Of a stretch of DNA of 64,000 nt, positions 1 to 7,550 are shown in pieces. The stretch covers positions 1-64,000 of the forward strand of contig NZ_MUGW01000002.1 in assembly GCF_002217285.1 (NCBI RefSeq), written 5' to 3'. The stretch's first letter is position 1. Each line of letters starts with the position of its first letter. Source of the stretch: Flavobacterium hercynium. Lineage in GTDB: Bacteria; Bacteroidota; Bacteroidia; Flavobacteriales; Flavobacteriaceae. The position numbers and the translations under genes are program-made. The notes under the pieces were generated by a model, which had not been told where the DNA came from, did no database searches, and saw only the letters and a program-made list of their open reading frames with translations.

Positions 1-29
1 TTCTTCTTTTTATTGTTGTTCTTTGCTAC

Positions 30-166
30 ACTGCTGTCCTAGCCCTGATGGGAGTGGAAATCCTTTGGCTTTTTCCTTTAAAAAGCTAAAGATTACTTCA
101 CCTAGCTTTTATTTTAGTCGGAGTTCAGTGAACTTCGTTTGTAGCGGACAGCGGGAAATAGCTCCT
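30..166 (+). ncRNA. Flavo-1-like structured RNA element (candidate)
   Basis: The ends pair: CTAGCCC (39-45) matches GGGAAATAG (153-161) with a small internal loop. Inside, GCTTTTT (68-74) pairs with AAAAAGC (80-86) and extends to CTTT/AAAG. A third small hairpin, GAGTTC/GAACTTC, lies near 121-135. The overall layout (CCTAGCCC...GCGGGAAATAGCTCC) recalls a structured element common in Flavobacterium, which I believe is the Flavo-1 RNA motif; that name is from memory. An open frame crosses the region but looks spurious. The function of the motif is unknown. Confidence 0.4.
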
Positions 167-198
167 CAAAACTATACTTCTTCGTTATTATATACATT

Positions 199-393
199 AA
201 ACCTAACAGGTTTTGGAAACCTGGTAGGTTGTTGCTACTTATATATACCATATTCACTTATTACTAATACTACTTGATAAGTTAGACTTAATAGTTTTTT
301 TTGGAAACTTCGTCGGTTATTGTTTTTTATATAATACTTGATACACTACACTTAGTTAAACCTACAAGGTTTTCAAAACTTTGCAGGTTGTTG
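199..393. repeat. Two palindromic AACCT-type intergenic repeats
   Basis: Two related imperfect palindromes lie at 199-231 and 358-393. Both read AACCT-(A/C)-AGGTTTT-spacer-AAAC(C/T)TTG-AGGTTGTTG, so each can fold into a hairpin. Each is followed within about 15 nt by a CTTATATATA box (near 238 and 398), and a third such box occurs near 447. They lie in gene-free sequence and are probably dispersed intergenic repeats. Confidence 0.55.
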
Positions 394-722
394 ACTCCTT
401 ATATATAGGTATAATAAAAAAGCTTTCTTTATTGTTCTTTGATTTACTCCTTATATATAGTCGCAAAACAAATCTATAGATATAGCATCAAATACTATAC
501 GTATGTAAATTGGCACGTCTACCCTATTATTTAGTTGTTTTTCATAATAACTAATATCTAAAACACCTTTGTTTAATTGTTTCTTTTTTTCTAACACTTA
601 ATATTTCATACTAATTCTGCATTTACGATTAGAAAAAGAAATACTTTTTTTACATAAATCTACTTTTGACTATGTTTAGGACTTTTTCCTGCAAAACAAT
701 GTTTTAACATAGTAGTTTGTGT
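394..722. other. Gene-free AT-rich stretch
   Basis: No credible coding frame is present. The only structure I see is a third CTTATATATA box near 447-457. The rest is AT-rich spacer leading to the riboswitch promoter. Confidence 0.5.
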
Positions 723-730
723 TACATTTG
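723..730 (+). promoter_or_regulatory. -7 promoter element for riboswitch transcript
   Basis: TACATTTG matches the Bacteroidota -7 consensus TAnnTTTG exactly and lies just upstream of the cobalamin riboswitch. No clear -33 TTG sits at the usual spacing. Transcription would start near 735 and include the whole aptamer. Confidence 0.5.
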
Positions 731-744
731 CAGCCGCAATGGTT

Positions 745-950
745 TAGCTACAACTTTTCAAGGGTAGTTAACGAAGAGGGAATCAGGTGAAAATCCTGAG
801 CAAGCCCGTTACTGTAAGTTCCATGCAACATTTTGACTGATCTGCTTTTATGCGATCTTATCTTTTGCCACTGCATTTTATAAATGTGGGAAGGCGGTTC
901 AAAATGGGAATAAGTCAGGAGACCTGCCACTGCCTATTAATTCGAGCTTT
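745..950 (+). promoter_or_regulatory. Cobalamin (B12) riboswitch
   Basis: The conserved cobalamin aptamer core is readable: GAGGGAATCAGGTGAAAATC (776-795), then the AAGCCCGTTACTGTAA block (801-816), and the B12 box GTCAGGAGACCTGCC (914-928). GGTAG near 762 can pair with CTGCC near 931 to close the aptamer. It controls the lipoprotein beginning at 1155. An 8-bp hairpin at 1064-1083 lies between the aptamer and the start but has no U-run, so control may act on translation rather than termination. B12 would be expected to lower expression. Confidence 0.9.
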
Positions 951-1154
951 CGTGGACCAGAGTTTCGGAAAAAATACGGTTATCAAACTAACATTTGATT
1001 TAGATTTTTCATTTAAAAACTATTTTTTTTATAAATAGATTATTTTGCTATGCACTCGTGCTTAGTAGGTTTTCTAACCTGCTTTATGATGTAGTATGCT
1101 TATTTGTATGGAATTAAAAACTAACTATAACTAATAACCTTTAAATTTTTAAAA

Positions 1155-2705
1155 ATGAAGAAAATAGTACTTATGTTGTCAGTCATTTTATTACTGTCGG
1201 GATGTTATAAAGATGATATTAACGATCTTAAAAACGATGTTAATAACCTGAAAGAAAGAATGGCTCAATATGAAAACCTACTGGATGTTTTAAACAAAAG
1301 ACTTTACGTGGTAAGTTATGAGACTAAAGATGGTAACTATGTTATTACAATGAGTGACGGATCTAAACTGTCTGTTCGTAATGCTTCGTCGTTTATTGAG
1401 ATTGGAGAAAATGGTAATTGGTGGATTGATGGTATAGATAGTGGAAATAAAGCAATTGCAGAAGAAGGAAAAGCTCCAAAAATTGCAATTGGACAAAATG
1501 GGAATTGGTTTATTAACGATGAAGACACTGGTGTCTCTGCAGCTGCACAGAAAGGAAAGGATGCTGCGGAAATCATTTCTGTTTCTATTACAAACGGTAT
1601 TATGACTTTTACTTTTGCTGACGGTCGCACGATTAGTATTCCGGCAAATACTCCAGAGATTACTTTAACTAGTCCAAATGGTGGTTTTGTGTTGGACAAA
1701 ATGAGATGGTTTAAGGTTTTACCTCAAATAAAATACCCTGTTGGTGCGACTTACAAATGGCTTGTAAATAACGAAGAAGTATCTTCTACTGCAGATTTAT
1801 TATATATTTTTGGTGTAGCGGGAACTTACAACATTGAGCTTATCGCAAAAAATGGTGTTGGTGAAGATTCTAAAACTTTTACTGTTACTGTAAATGAGAA
1901 AGCATACAATAATAAAATTACTCAGGTATTCGATTTCTTGCCGGCGCCTGGGCAATTCACCAATGAGCTTCCTAATGGTAAGATTACAGACACTGATGAA
2001 ACGATGCGTCTAAAAGCGGAGACCGCTCTTACCGCAAATGGAATGGTGAGCCTTGGTGGATTTGGAGGTTATATTGTATTTGGATTTGATCATACTGTTA
2101 TTAATAAAGAAGGCAATGACTTTATTGTATTAGGTAATGCATTTAATGATTGGGCAGAACCGGGTATTATTATGGTTTCTTATGATTCTAATGAAAATGG
2201 AAAACCAGATGATGAATGGTTTGAAATTGCCGGATCTGAACATAACAAAGCGACTACTATTAAAAACTACGAAATAACCTATTACAAACCAGAAACAGAG
2301 CCTACAAATCTAAATGAGCCAAATTATATTCGTTGGACTGACAATCAGGGAGCGACTGGTTATCTTGCTAAAAACCAATGGCACAGACAATCTTTTTATC
2401 CTTTATGGAAAGGCGAAACTCTTACTTATAAAGGTACTTTCCTGAAATCTAATATATATGATAAATCCGGAGTTGGAAACAATTGGGCAAATCCTGCTTA
2501 TGAATGGGGATATGCTGATAACTGGGCTAATGGAGATGTAAGAGCACAAATCGATATTAGCTGGGCTGTAAATGCAAAAGGTGAATCAGTAAAATTAAAA
2601 GGAATTGACTTTGTCAGAGTTTATAATAGTAACCGTGCCGAAGGTGGATGGCTAGGTGAAGTTTCTACTGAAATAAACGGATTTAAAGATTTGAATTTAC
2701 CATAA
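1155..2705 (+). CDS. B12-riboswitch-controlled surface lipoprotein with PKD-like domain
   Basis: The protein has 516 residues. The start gives a lipoprotein signal ending in the lipobox LLSGC (Cys17), so the mature protein is anchored to a membrane, probably at the cell surface. Residues 20-50 are a predicted coiled coil. Two similar motifs follow, IGENGNWWIDGIDSG (83-97) and IGQNGNWFINDEDTG (112-126), as in Bacteroidota lipoproteins of the DUF4988 type. A PKD-like beta domain spans about 170-247. The C-terminal half (255-516) is unrecognised but contains an acidic loop, DSNENGKPDDEW, that could bind calcium. The cobalamin riboswitch upstream implies a role in capturing B12 or corrinoids. In Bacteroides, surface lipoproteins such as BtuG do this, but I cannot show homology to them. 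No btuB or other transport gene is next to it. Confidence 0.75.
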   Translation: MKKIVLMLSVILLLSGCYKDDINDLKNDVNNLKERMAQYENLLDVLNKRLYVVSYETKDGNYVITMSDGSKLSVRNASSFIEIGENGNWWIDGIDSGNKAIAEEGKAPKIAIGQNGNWFINDEDTGVSAAAQKGKDAAEIISVSITNGIMTFTFADGRTISIPANTPEITLTSPNGGFVLDKMRWFKVLPQIKYPVGATYKWLVNNEEVSSTADLLYIFGVAGTYNIELIAKNGVGEDSKTFTVTVNEKAYNNKITQVFDFLPAPGQFTNELPNGKITDTDETMRLKAETALTANGMVSLGGFGGYIVFGFDHTVINKEGNDFIVLGNAFNDWAEPGIIMVSYDSNENGKPDDEWFEIAGSEHNKATTIKNYEITYYKPETEPTNLNEPNYIRWTDNQGATGYLAKNQWHRQSFYPLWKGETLTYKGTFLKSNIYDKSGVGNNWANPAYEWGYADNWANGDVRAQIDISWAVNAKGESVKLKGIDFVRVYNSNRAEGGWLGEVSTEINGFKDLNLP

Positions 2706-2798
2706 TGTAAAAATATTGCAAAGTGATTCTTTACTACATTTTGTAATTAACCTTTTTAGTAAATCATGTTTTGGAACTTATCCTTAGGATAATTTAAG

Positions 2799-2828
2799 AG
2801 GCTTCAGAGAAATCTGGAGCTTTTTTTA
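2799..2828 (+). terminator. Intrinsic terminator after the B12-regulated lipoprotein
   Basis: GGCTTCAGA pairs with TCTGGAGC across a GAAA tetraloop and is followed by seven T. It marks the lipoprotein transcript as monocistronic. Confidence 0.85.
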
Positions 2829-2937
2829 TTATACCATAAAAGCTGTTTGCTGTAAAAATCAATCAATACTGAGCATAAAAAAACTGTTCATTATACAATA
2901 AACAGTCTTCTATAATATCTATGTTAACTTAAAACAA

Positions 2938-3243
2938 TTACGCCATGAACAAAGCGTATTTATTGTAATTAAATAATACTAAATCGTAAGGCACTAATTT
3001 TGGGTTTACTTTTTCTGATGAAGCATTAAAATTAATCCCATGATGCTTTCTGAACAAATAAATCTCTTTTAAACAATTGGATAAACTTTGATGAATAGCG
3101 GTTGTAAAGGTAGGCAACTGCTGATCTCCAACTAATAAATCTATTTGATAATTAGAACTGCTTTTAGAAAGGTTATTACCTATAATTCTTATTGTGAATG
3201 TGGTTGATTTCCCGTATTGTTCACCTTGATACTGTACTACCAT
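2938..3243 (-). CDS. Hypothetical protein, 101 aa
   Basis: I do not recognise this protein. It has 101 residues, no signal peptide and no membrane segment, and a mixed hydrophilic composition that looks real. A -7-like TAACTTTG on the minus strand (3373-3380) lies about 130 nt upstream, giving a long leader. It stands alone, facing the lipoprotein gene across a terminator. Coding status is likely but not certain. Confidence 0.5.
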   Translation of the reverse strand: MVVQYQGEQYGKSTTFTIRIIGNNLSKSSSNYQIDLLVGDQQLPTFTTAIHQSLSNCLKEIYLFRKHHGINFNASSEKVNPKLVPYDLVLFNYNKYALFMA

Positions 3244-3522
3244 AATTGTATTATTAAAAGGGTTTTAAATTATTCTTTTGGTACTTTAATAGTCATGATT
3301 TAAAATCGTTATTAAAGTTATGAAAAAAAAATAAATTGCTATAAATAGTGCTATTTAATTTTTAATCGACCGCAAAGTTACTGCAAAAAAAATCTATAAA
3401 AACGGATTTAATCGTTCAACTTTTCAAAATCTTAATCTCTACTATCATCAATACAAAAAATTCCACATACTGTATTAGTAACCAGTAAATTAAATCTTAA
3501 AACCAAAACTATAGAAAAGAAA

Positions 3523-3546
3523 AAAACCGTAACAAATTACGGTTTT
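3523..3546 (-). terminator. Orphan intrinsic terminator hairpin
   Basis: AAAACCGTAA pairs with TTACGGTTTT across a CAAA loop. Read on the minus strand the stem is followed by a long T-run. No gene ends here, so it may terminate an unannotated short transcript. Confidence 0.45.
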
Positions 3547-3743
3547 CAACAATTAACTAAATAAATTTAATCAACTTTTTAACGAGGGTAAAGTTCATTC
3601 ATAAGCACGATTAATTTTCAGGGCTAAAATTATACAAAATCACAGACATACAACAGAAAATATCGATAAAGTATAGCAATAAATATAAAAATTAACACCT
3701 TATCCTGTTTTTTCTACATCGTAGAATAATGGCTATTTTTTAG

Positions 3744-3751
3744 TAAATTTG
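3744..3751 (+). promoter_or_regulatory. -7 promoter element upstream of the DUF1761-like gene
   Basis: TAAATTTG matches TAnnTTTG and lies 27 nt before the start codon at 3779. No TTG is at the usual -33 distance. Confidence 0.45.
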
Positions 3752-3778
3752 AAGAACTAACCGTAAAAACCTCACAAT

Positions 3779-4267
3779 ATGGAAATTAACTTTACAGCAT
3801 TACTTCTTGCAGCTATTACAACTCTTTTTGCAGGATTTATTTGGTATCATCCAAGTGTTTTTGGAACGATCTGGATGAGAGAGAACAATTTTACTAAGGA
3901 ATATCTAAGTAAAGGAAACATGCTAAAAATATTTGGATTTACTTATCTCTTTTCTCTAATGATAACAATACCGCTAATGTCATTAACAATTCACCAATCC
4001 GGCGCAATTGGCATGGTGGGCGGACCACCATTAATAGAAAGTGCAAAACCATCATTTCAAGCTTTTATGGCAGATTACGGAATGGCTTTTCGCACTTTTA
4101 AGCACGGAGCTCTTCACGGTTTTATGGCTGGTTTGTTTTTTGCTTTACCTGTATTGGGTATAAATGCATTGTTTGAGAGGAAATCATGGAAACTTATATT
4201 TATTCATGGTGGTTATTGGATTTTAGTATTGACTCTTATGGGAGGTATTATATGCCAATTTGCCTAA
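3779..4267 (+). CDS. DUF1761-like four-helix membrane protein
   Basis: The 162-residue product has about four hydrophobic segments (roughly 5-25, 50-72, 115-135 and 138-160) and the layout of DUF1761 proteins. These include an N-terminal FIWYHPSVFG motif and a GxxHGFMAG motif before the third helix. The function of this inner-membrane family is unknown. The gene is monocistronic, with its own -7 element and a strong terminator. The length is typical for the family. Confidence 0.75.
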   Translation: MEINFTALLLAAITTLFAGFIWYHPSVFGTIWMRENNFTKEYLSKGNMLKIFGFTYLFSLMITIPLMSLTIHQSGAIGMVGGPPLIESAKPSFQAFMADYGMAFRTFKHGALHGFMAGLFFALPVLGINALFERKSWKLIFIHGGYWILVLTLMGGIICQFA

Positions 4268-4280
4268 TTATAAATAAACT

Positions 4281-4316
4281 AAACCCTGTTTGAAAACAAT
4301 TTCAAACAGGGTTTTC
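4281..4316 (+). terminator. Intrinsic terminator, strong hairpin
   Basis: AAACCCTGTTTGAAA pairs perfectly with TTTCAAACAGGGTTT across a short ACAA-type loop, followed by a T-rich tail. It ends the upstream membrane-protein transcript. Confidence 0.85.
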
Positions 4317-4358
4317 TTAATAATAACTTAAACTTCATGAGGTGTTGTAAATATTATC

Positions 4359-4366
4359 TAATTTTG
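4359..4366 (+). promoter_or_regulatory. -7 promoter element supporting a TTG start
   Basis: TAATTTTG matches TAnnTTTG and ends 22 nt before the TTG codon at 4388. The predicted transcript starts near 4371, so no upstream ATG is available. Confidence 0.5.
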
Positions 4367-4387
4367 GAAGAAAACTAGCTTTCACTC

Positions 4388-5533
4388 TTGAGTACAACTT
4401 ATTCTTTCCAAATTTACAATAGCGCATCATCATTACCTTTAGAATGGAATTCGCTTACTCCTAATAACATTTTTTTGACCAGAGAATATCTCGAAGTACT
4501 CGAAAAATCTTCTCCGGTTAATATGATTTGCAATTTTATTGGCATTTTTAAAAGTGATGTCTTAATTGGAATTGCTTTAACTCAATTTCTATTTGCAGAA
4601 AAATTGGAATCGTTTGGAGAACGTGATCAATGTTTGAAGACTTCTGTGCGAAATTTTGCTTTTAAAAAATTTGCTTCGCATGTGCTATTTGTAGGCAACA
4701 ACATGCTTACGGGACAGAATGCTTTTTCTTTTTCGGCAAATGCTAATCAGGCAAAAGTTTATAAAACACTTCACAAAGCTATAAAACAGCTAAAAAAAGA
4801 TTTCAAAGAGAGAGGACGAAAAGTTCACATCACGAGCATAAAAGATTTTACAGCTACTGAAATTGAACCTCTAAAAGCAGAATTTAAAAACAATTATACT
4901 TTTTCGACTCAGCCTAATATGGTTTTTGATATCAATGAAAGCTGGAAAAACGAACAGGACTACATTGATGCTCTTTCAAAAAAATACCGCGATCAATATA
5001 AAAGAGCCCGTAAAAAAGCGGACGGAATTGTAAAACAAAAAATGTCGTTAGCCGAAATTACAGCGCATGAAGATGTAATTTATGATTTGTATTTTCACGT
5101 TGCTAAAAACGCTCCTTTCAACACTTTCTTTCTTGCCAAAAACCATTTCCGCATTTTTAAAGAGATCATGAAAGAAAATTTTCTTTTTTATGGTTATTTT
5201 TTAGACGAAAAACTTATTGGATTCAATACTCTGATCAAGAACGGAAATGTAATGGATACCTATTTTTTAGGTTACGATGAAAAAATTCAACGTGAAAGAA
5301 TGCTTTATCTCAACATGCTCTACGATATGATTGCATATTCTGTAAACCAAGGTTTTTCTGAAATTGTTTTTGCCAGAACAGCATTGGAGATCAAAAGCTC
5401 TGTTGGTGCGAAACCTATTAAAATGTACGGTTTACTTACGCACAGCAATGCACTTATCAATCATAACATTGCTAAACTCTTCAATTATCTTGAACCCAAA
5501 ACTGACTGGCAAGAACGTAATCCGTTTAAATAG
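4388..5533 (+). CDS. FemAB/GNAT-fold acyltransferase-like protein (PF04339 type)
   Basis: The product has 381 residues and begins with TTG. The first in-frame ATG is about 45 codons later and would remove the conserved start of the fold, and the -7 element at 4359-4366 fits the TTG. The protein resembles the peptidoglycan biosynthesis/recognition family PF04339, a duplicated GNAT fold. The second half carries the features expected of an acceptor-binding GNAT domain: a basic SKKYRDQYKRARKKA stretch near residue 198, and LIGFNTLIKNG and YFLGYD strands near 275-300. No signal peptide is present, so it is cytoplasmic. The substrate is unknown. It ends one base before the convergent lipid-kinase gene, with no terminator between them. 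Confidence 0.65.
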   Translation: MSTTYSFQIYNSASSLPLEWNSLTPNNIFLTREYLEVLEKSSPVNMICNFIGIFKSDVLIGIALTQFLFAEKLESFGERDQCLKTSVRNFAFKKFASHVLFVGNNMLTGQNAFSFSANANQAKVYKTLHKAIKQLKKDFKERGRKVHITSIKDFTATEIEPLKAEFKNNYTFSTQPNMVFDINESWKNEQDYIDALSKKYRDQYKRARKKADGIVKQKMSLAEITAHEDVIYDLYFHVAKNAPFNTFFLAKNHFRIFKEIMKENFLFYGYFLDEKLIGFNTLIKNGNVMDTYFLGYDEKIQRERMLYLNMLYDMIAYSVNQGFSEIVFARTALEIKSSVGAKPIKMYGLLTHSNALINHNIAKLFNYLEPKTDWQERNPFK

Positions 5534-5534
5534 A

Positions 5535-6404
5535 TTACGGAATCGCAATTTTCATTTGTTTGTGCAAGATATGTATTTCTAATAGGTCCTGTGCTCCGCA
5601 ATATTCTCCATCAATCTGAAAATTGACTTTGTAGTCTGTTTTTATGGTGGCTTTATCTGTCGAAATAATTACAACATCCTCTGAATCAATTGGCATATTT
5701 CCGGTAATAATTTTACCGAGTAACAATAAATCAAGGCTTTTTAGAATTACCAGTTCAAACTTACCATCGTTCATAGAACCATGCGGATTAATCGTTACGC
5801 CGGTTCCATACTTTTGAGAATTTGCGATTACAATGATTCTGGCTGTATGATCGACTACTTCTTTATTTGTTGAAATGGTCGCAACAAATGGAGCGGCTGA
5901 GTCTACTAAAGTTGTATAGGCCTGCAATGCATAACCCCAAAAACCTCTTAAATTGCTTTCTTCGTAATTTTTGACAAGATCAGCATTGATTCCAATATCA
6001 CTCAAATGGATGCTTTTCTTGCCATTAATGCAAATCATATCCATCTCAATGAAGTGATTTAAAAATGCTACTTTCAAATTTTCTTCGATTGTGGAGGGCA
6101 AATTTAAATCTACAGATAATCCATTTGCAGAACCTGCTGGCAAAATTCCAATAATAACATCATGCTCTTCCATCGCTTCGGCCACCATTTTTATGGTACC
6201 ATCACCACCGGCCACTATAATTCGATCCGGAATATTTTCATTATAAAGTTTTTGTATTTGTTTAATATCGTTGGAACCTGTAGTTTCATAAACTTCAAGG
6301 TCAAAATGATTTGTTGTTGCGAATTCTTGTACCGCTTCTATTAAATCTGATTTATCCAGATCTCCAGAAATAGGATTTACCACAAAAATGATATTCTTTT
6401 TCAA
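5535..6404 (-). CDS. Diacylglycerol kinase family lipid kinase (YegS/DgkB type)
   Basis: The 289-residue protein has the DAGK catalytic fold. It shows VNPISG near residue 9, the nucleotide-binding GGDGT motif at 66-70, and LPAGSANGLSVDL near 89-101, where the family usually has GTxND. Members phosphorylate diacylglycerol or related lipids with ATP at the inner membrane face. No transmembrane segment is present, matching the soluble YegS/DgkB class. The gene is divergent from an App1-like phosphatidate phosphatase across a 62-nt gap, so the two may share control and catalyse opposite reactions. The exact lipid substrate is not deducible. Confidence 0.85.
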   Translation of the reverse strand: MKKNIIFVVNPISGDLDKSDLIEAVQEFATTNHFDLEVYETTGSNDIKQIQKLYNENIPDRIIVAGGDGTIKMVAEAMEEHDVIIGILPAGSANGLSVDLNLPSTIEENLKVAFLNHFIEMDMICINGKKSIHLSDIGINADLVKNYEESNLRGFWGYALQAYTTLVDSAAPFVATISTNKEVVDHTARIIVIANSQKYGTGVTINPHGSMNDGKFELVILKSLDLLLLGKIITGNMPIDSEDVVIISTDKATIKTDYKVNFQIDGEYCGAQDLLEIHILHKQMKIAIP

Positions 6405-6466
6405 AATTTAATTTTTAAAACCAATTAAAATAATTAATTTACAGTCTCTATAAAAATACGCAATTA

Positions 6467-7429
6467 ATGAAACCAATCCTACAATTATATCGAGGTTATG
6501 CTAATGAACAAGAATTAATTGTAATGGGGCATGTTTTTAAGAGAACCTATGATTATGATTTTCAGAAGAAAAACTTTAAAAATGCCACTTCAATCATCAA
6601 TCAATTTAGAATAAAAACGATTAAAAATTATGATGTTTACCTGAAATGTGGAAATCTGGAGATTCATTCGAAAACGCTGGATGACGGCTATTTTAAATTT
6701 TGTATCCCGATTGAAAAAGAATTCGATTTTGGATGGATGGAATATGAAGTTAGTCTGAAATATAAAGGAGGAACGATAACATCAAAGGATAGTTTTATTA
6801 GACCTCATAAAGGAAATCTGGGCATTATATCTGATATTGATGATACTTTTTTAATTTCTCACACTAAAAATATTTTCAAAAAAATCTATATTCTTTTGTT
6901 TCGAAATGTAAATGACCGTAAAGTTTTTAAAGACGTTGTTCCACACTATCAAGCTTTAAGTTCGGCAGGACGCAATAATAAAGAAGAACAAAATGCCTTT
7001 TTTTATATTTCGAGCAGTGAATGGAATCTATATCGCTTTATTACCAAATTCACTAAACTTCATCAGTTACCAAGGGCGGTTATTTTACTGAAAGATATAA
7101 AAAGAGGAGTTACTGATTTTTTTATGAGCGGAAGAGGAAATCATGATCATAAATTTGATAAAATAAAACATGTTCTGGAATTTTATCCTCATCTAAAATA
7201 TGTTTTACTAGGCGATGATTCACAACATGATCCAGTGCTTTACGAACGAATATGTAAAATATTTCCGTTGACGGTTAAAGCTGTTTACATTAGACAAACT
7301 GGAAAACGAGAAAAAAAAGAAACAAGGGTAATTTTAAAAAACTTAGAAGATTTAAATATTTCTGTTTGCTATTTTAAAGATAGCAGTCAGGCCATCATGC
7401 ATTCAAGAGCGCTTGGCATTATTAAATAA
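6467..7429 (+). CDS. App1-like phosphatidate phosphatase
   Basis: The 320-residue protein matches the App1 phosphatidate phosphatase family (DUF2183). The HAD-type nucleophile motif DIDDT lies at 123-127, and LGDDSQHDP near 243-251 supplies the acidic metal-binding motif. An N-terminal beta domain (about 5-110) precedes the catalytic domain, as in bacterial homologues. Such enzymes remove phosphate from phosphatidate to give diacylglycerol. It is divergent from the lipid kinase, which suggests a kinase-phosphatase pair acting on the same pool. No signal peptide is seen, so cytoplasmic or membrane-peripheral action is likely. Confidence 0.8.
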   Translation: MKPILQLYRGYANEQELIVMGHVFKRTYDYDFQKKNFKNATSIINQFRIKTIKNYDVYLKCGNLEIHSKTLDDGYFKFCIPIEKEFDFGWMEYEVSLKYKGGTITSKDSFIRPHKGNLGIISDIDDTFLISHTKNIFKKIYILLFRNVNDRKVFKDVVPHYQALSSAGRNNKEEQNAFFYISSSEWNLYRFITKFTKLHQLPRAVILLKDIKRGVTDFFMSGRGNHDHKFDKIKHVLEFYPHLKYVLLGDDSQHDPVLYERICKIFPLTVKAVYIRQTGKREKKETRVILKNLEDLNISVCYFKDSSQAIMHSRALGIIK

Positions 7430-7444
7430 GGTTACTAAATAGGT

Positions 7445-7515
7445 AAAAAAAATGCATTTCATGTCGAAAAAAGATCTAAAGAAACTTTTTTCAGAACACA
7501 GAAATGCATTTTTTT
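7445..7515. terminator. Bidirectional terminator between convergent genes
   Basis: AAAAAATGCATTTC (near 7447-7460) pairs with GAAATGCATTTTTT (7501-7514), enclosing a second helix GAAAAAAG/CTTTTTTC. A-runs and T-runs flank both sides, so it can stop transcripts from the phosphatase and the ABC-F gene. Confidence 0.75.
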
Positions 7516-7550
7516 ATTCCAGTAAAAGCTTAAAAACGATAAGAATGTTT

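Larger units (their letters stand above)
3244..3778. other. Long AT-rich intergenic region
   Basis: This 535-nt gap has no convincing gene. It holds a minus-strand -7 element (3373-3380), an isolated terminator hairpin (3523-3546) not attached to any gene, and the plus-strand promoter of the next gene (3744-3751). The orphan hairpin leaves room for a small RNA transcribed leftward. Confidence 0.5.

Noticed and set aside
23-277. 84-codon open frame at the left edge
   Set aside because: It runs through the Flavo-1-like hairpins and the AACCT palindrome, and has no recognisable protein features.
748-1038. Open frames on both strands across the riboswitch
   Set aside because: They cover the conserved cobalamin aptamer core, so the sequence is constrained as RNA.
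1064-1083. Hairpin as a riboswitch terminator
   Set aside because: The 8-bp stem has no U-run after it, so termination is not supported. A translational mechanism fits better.
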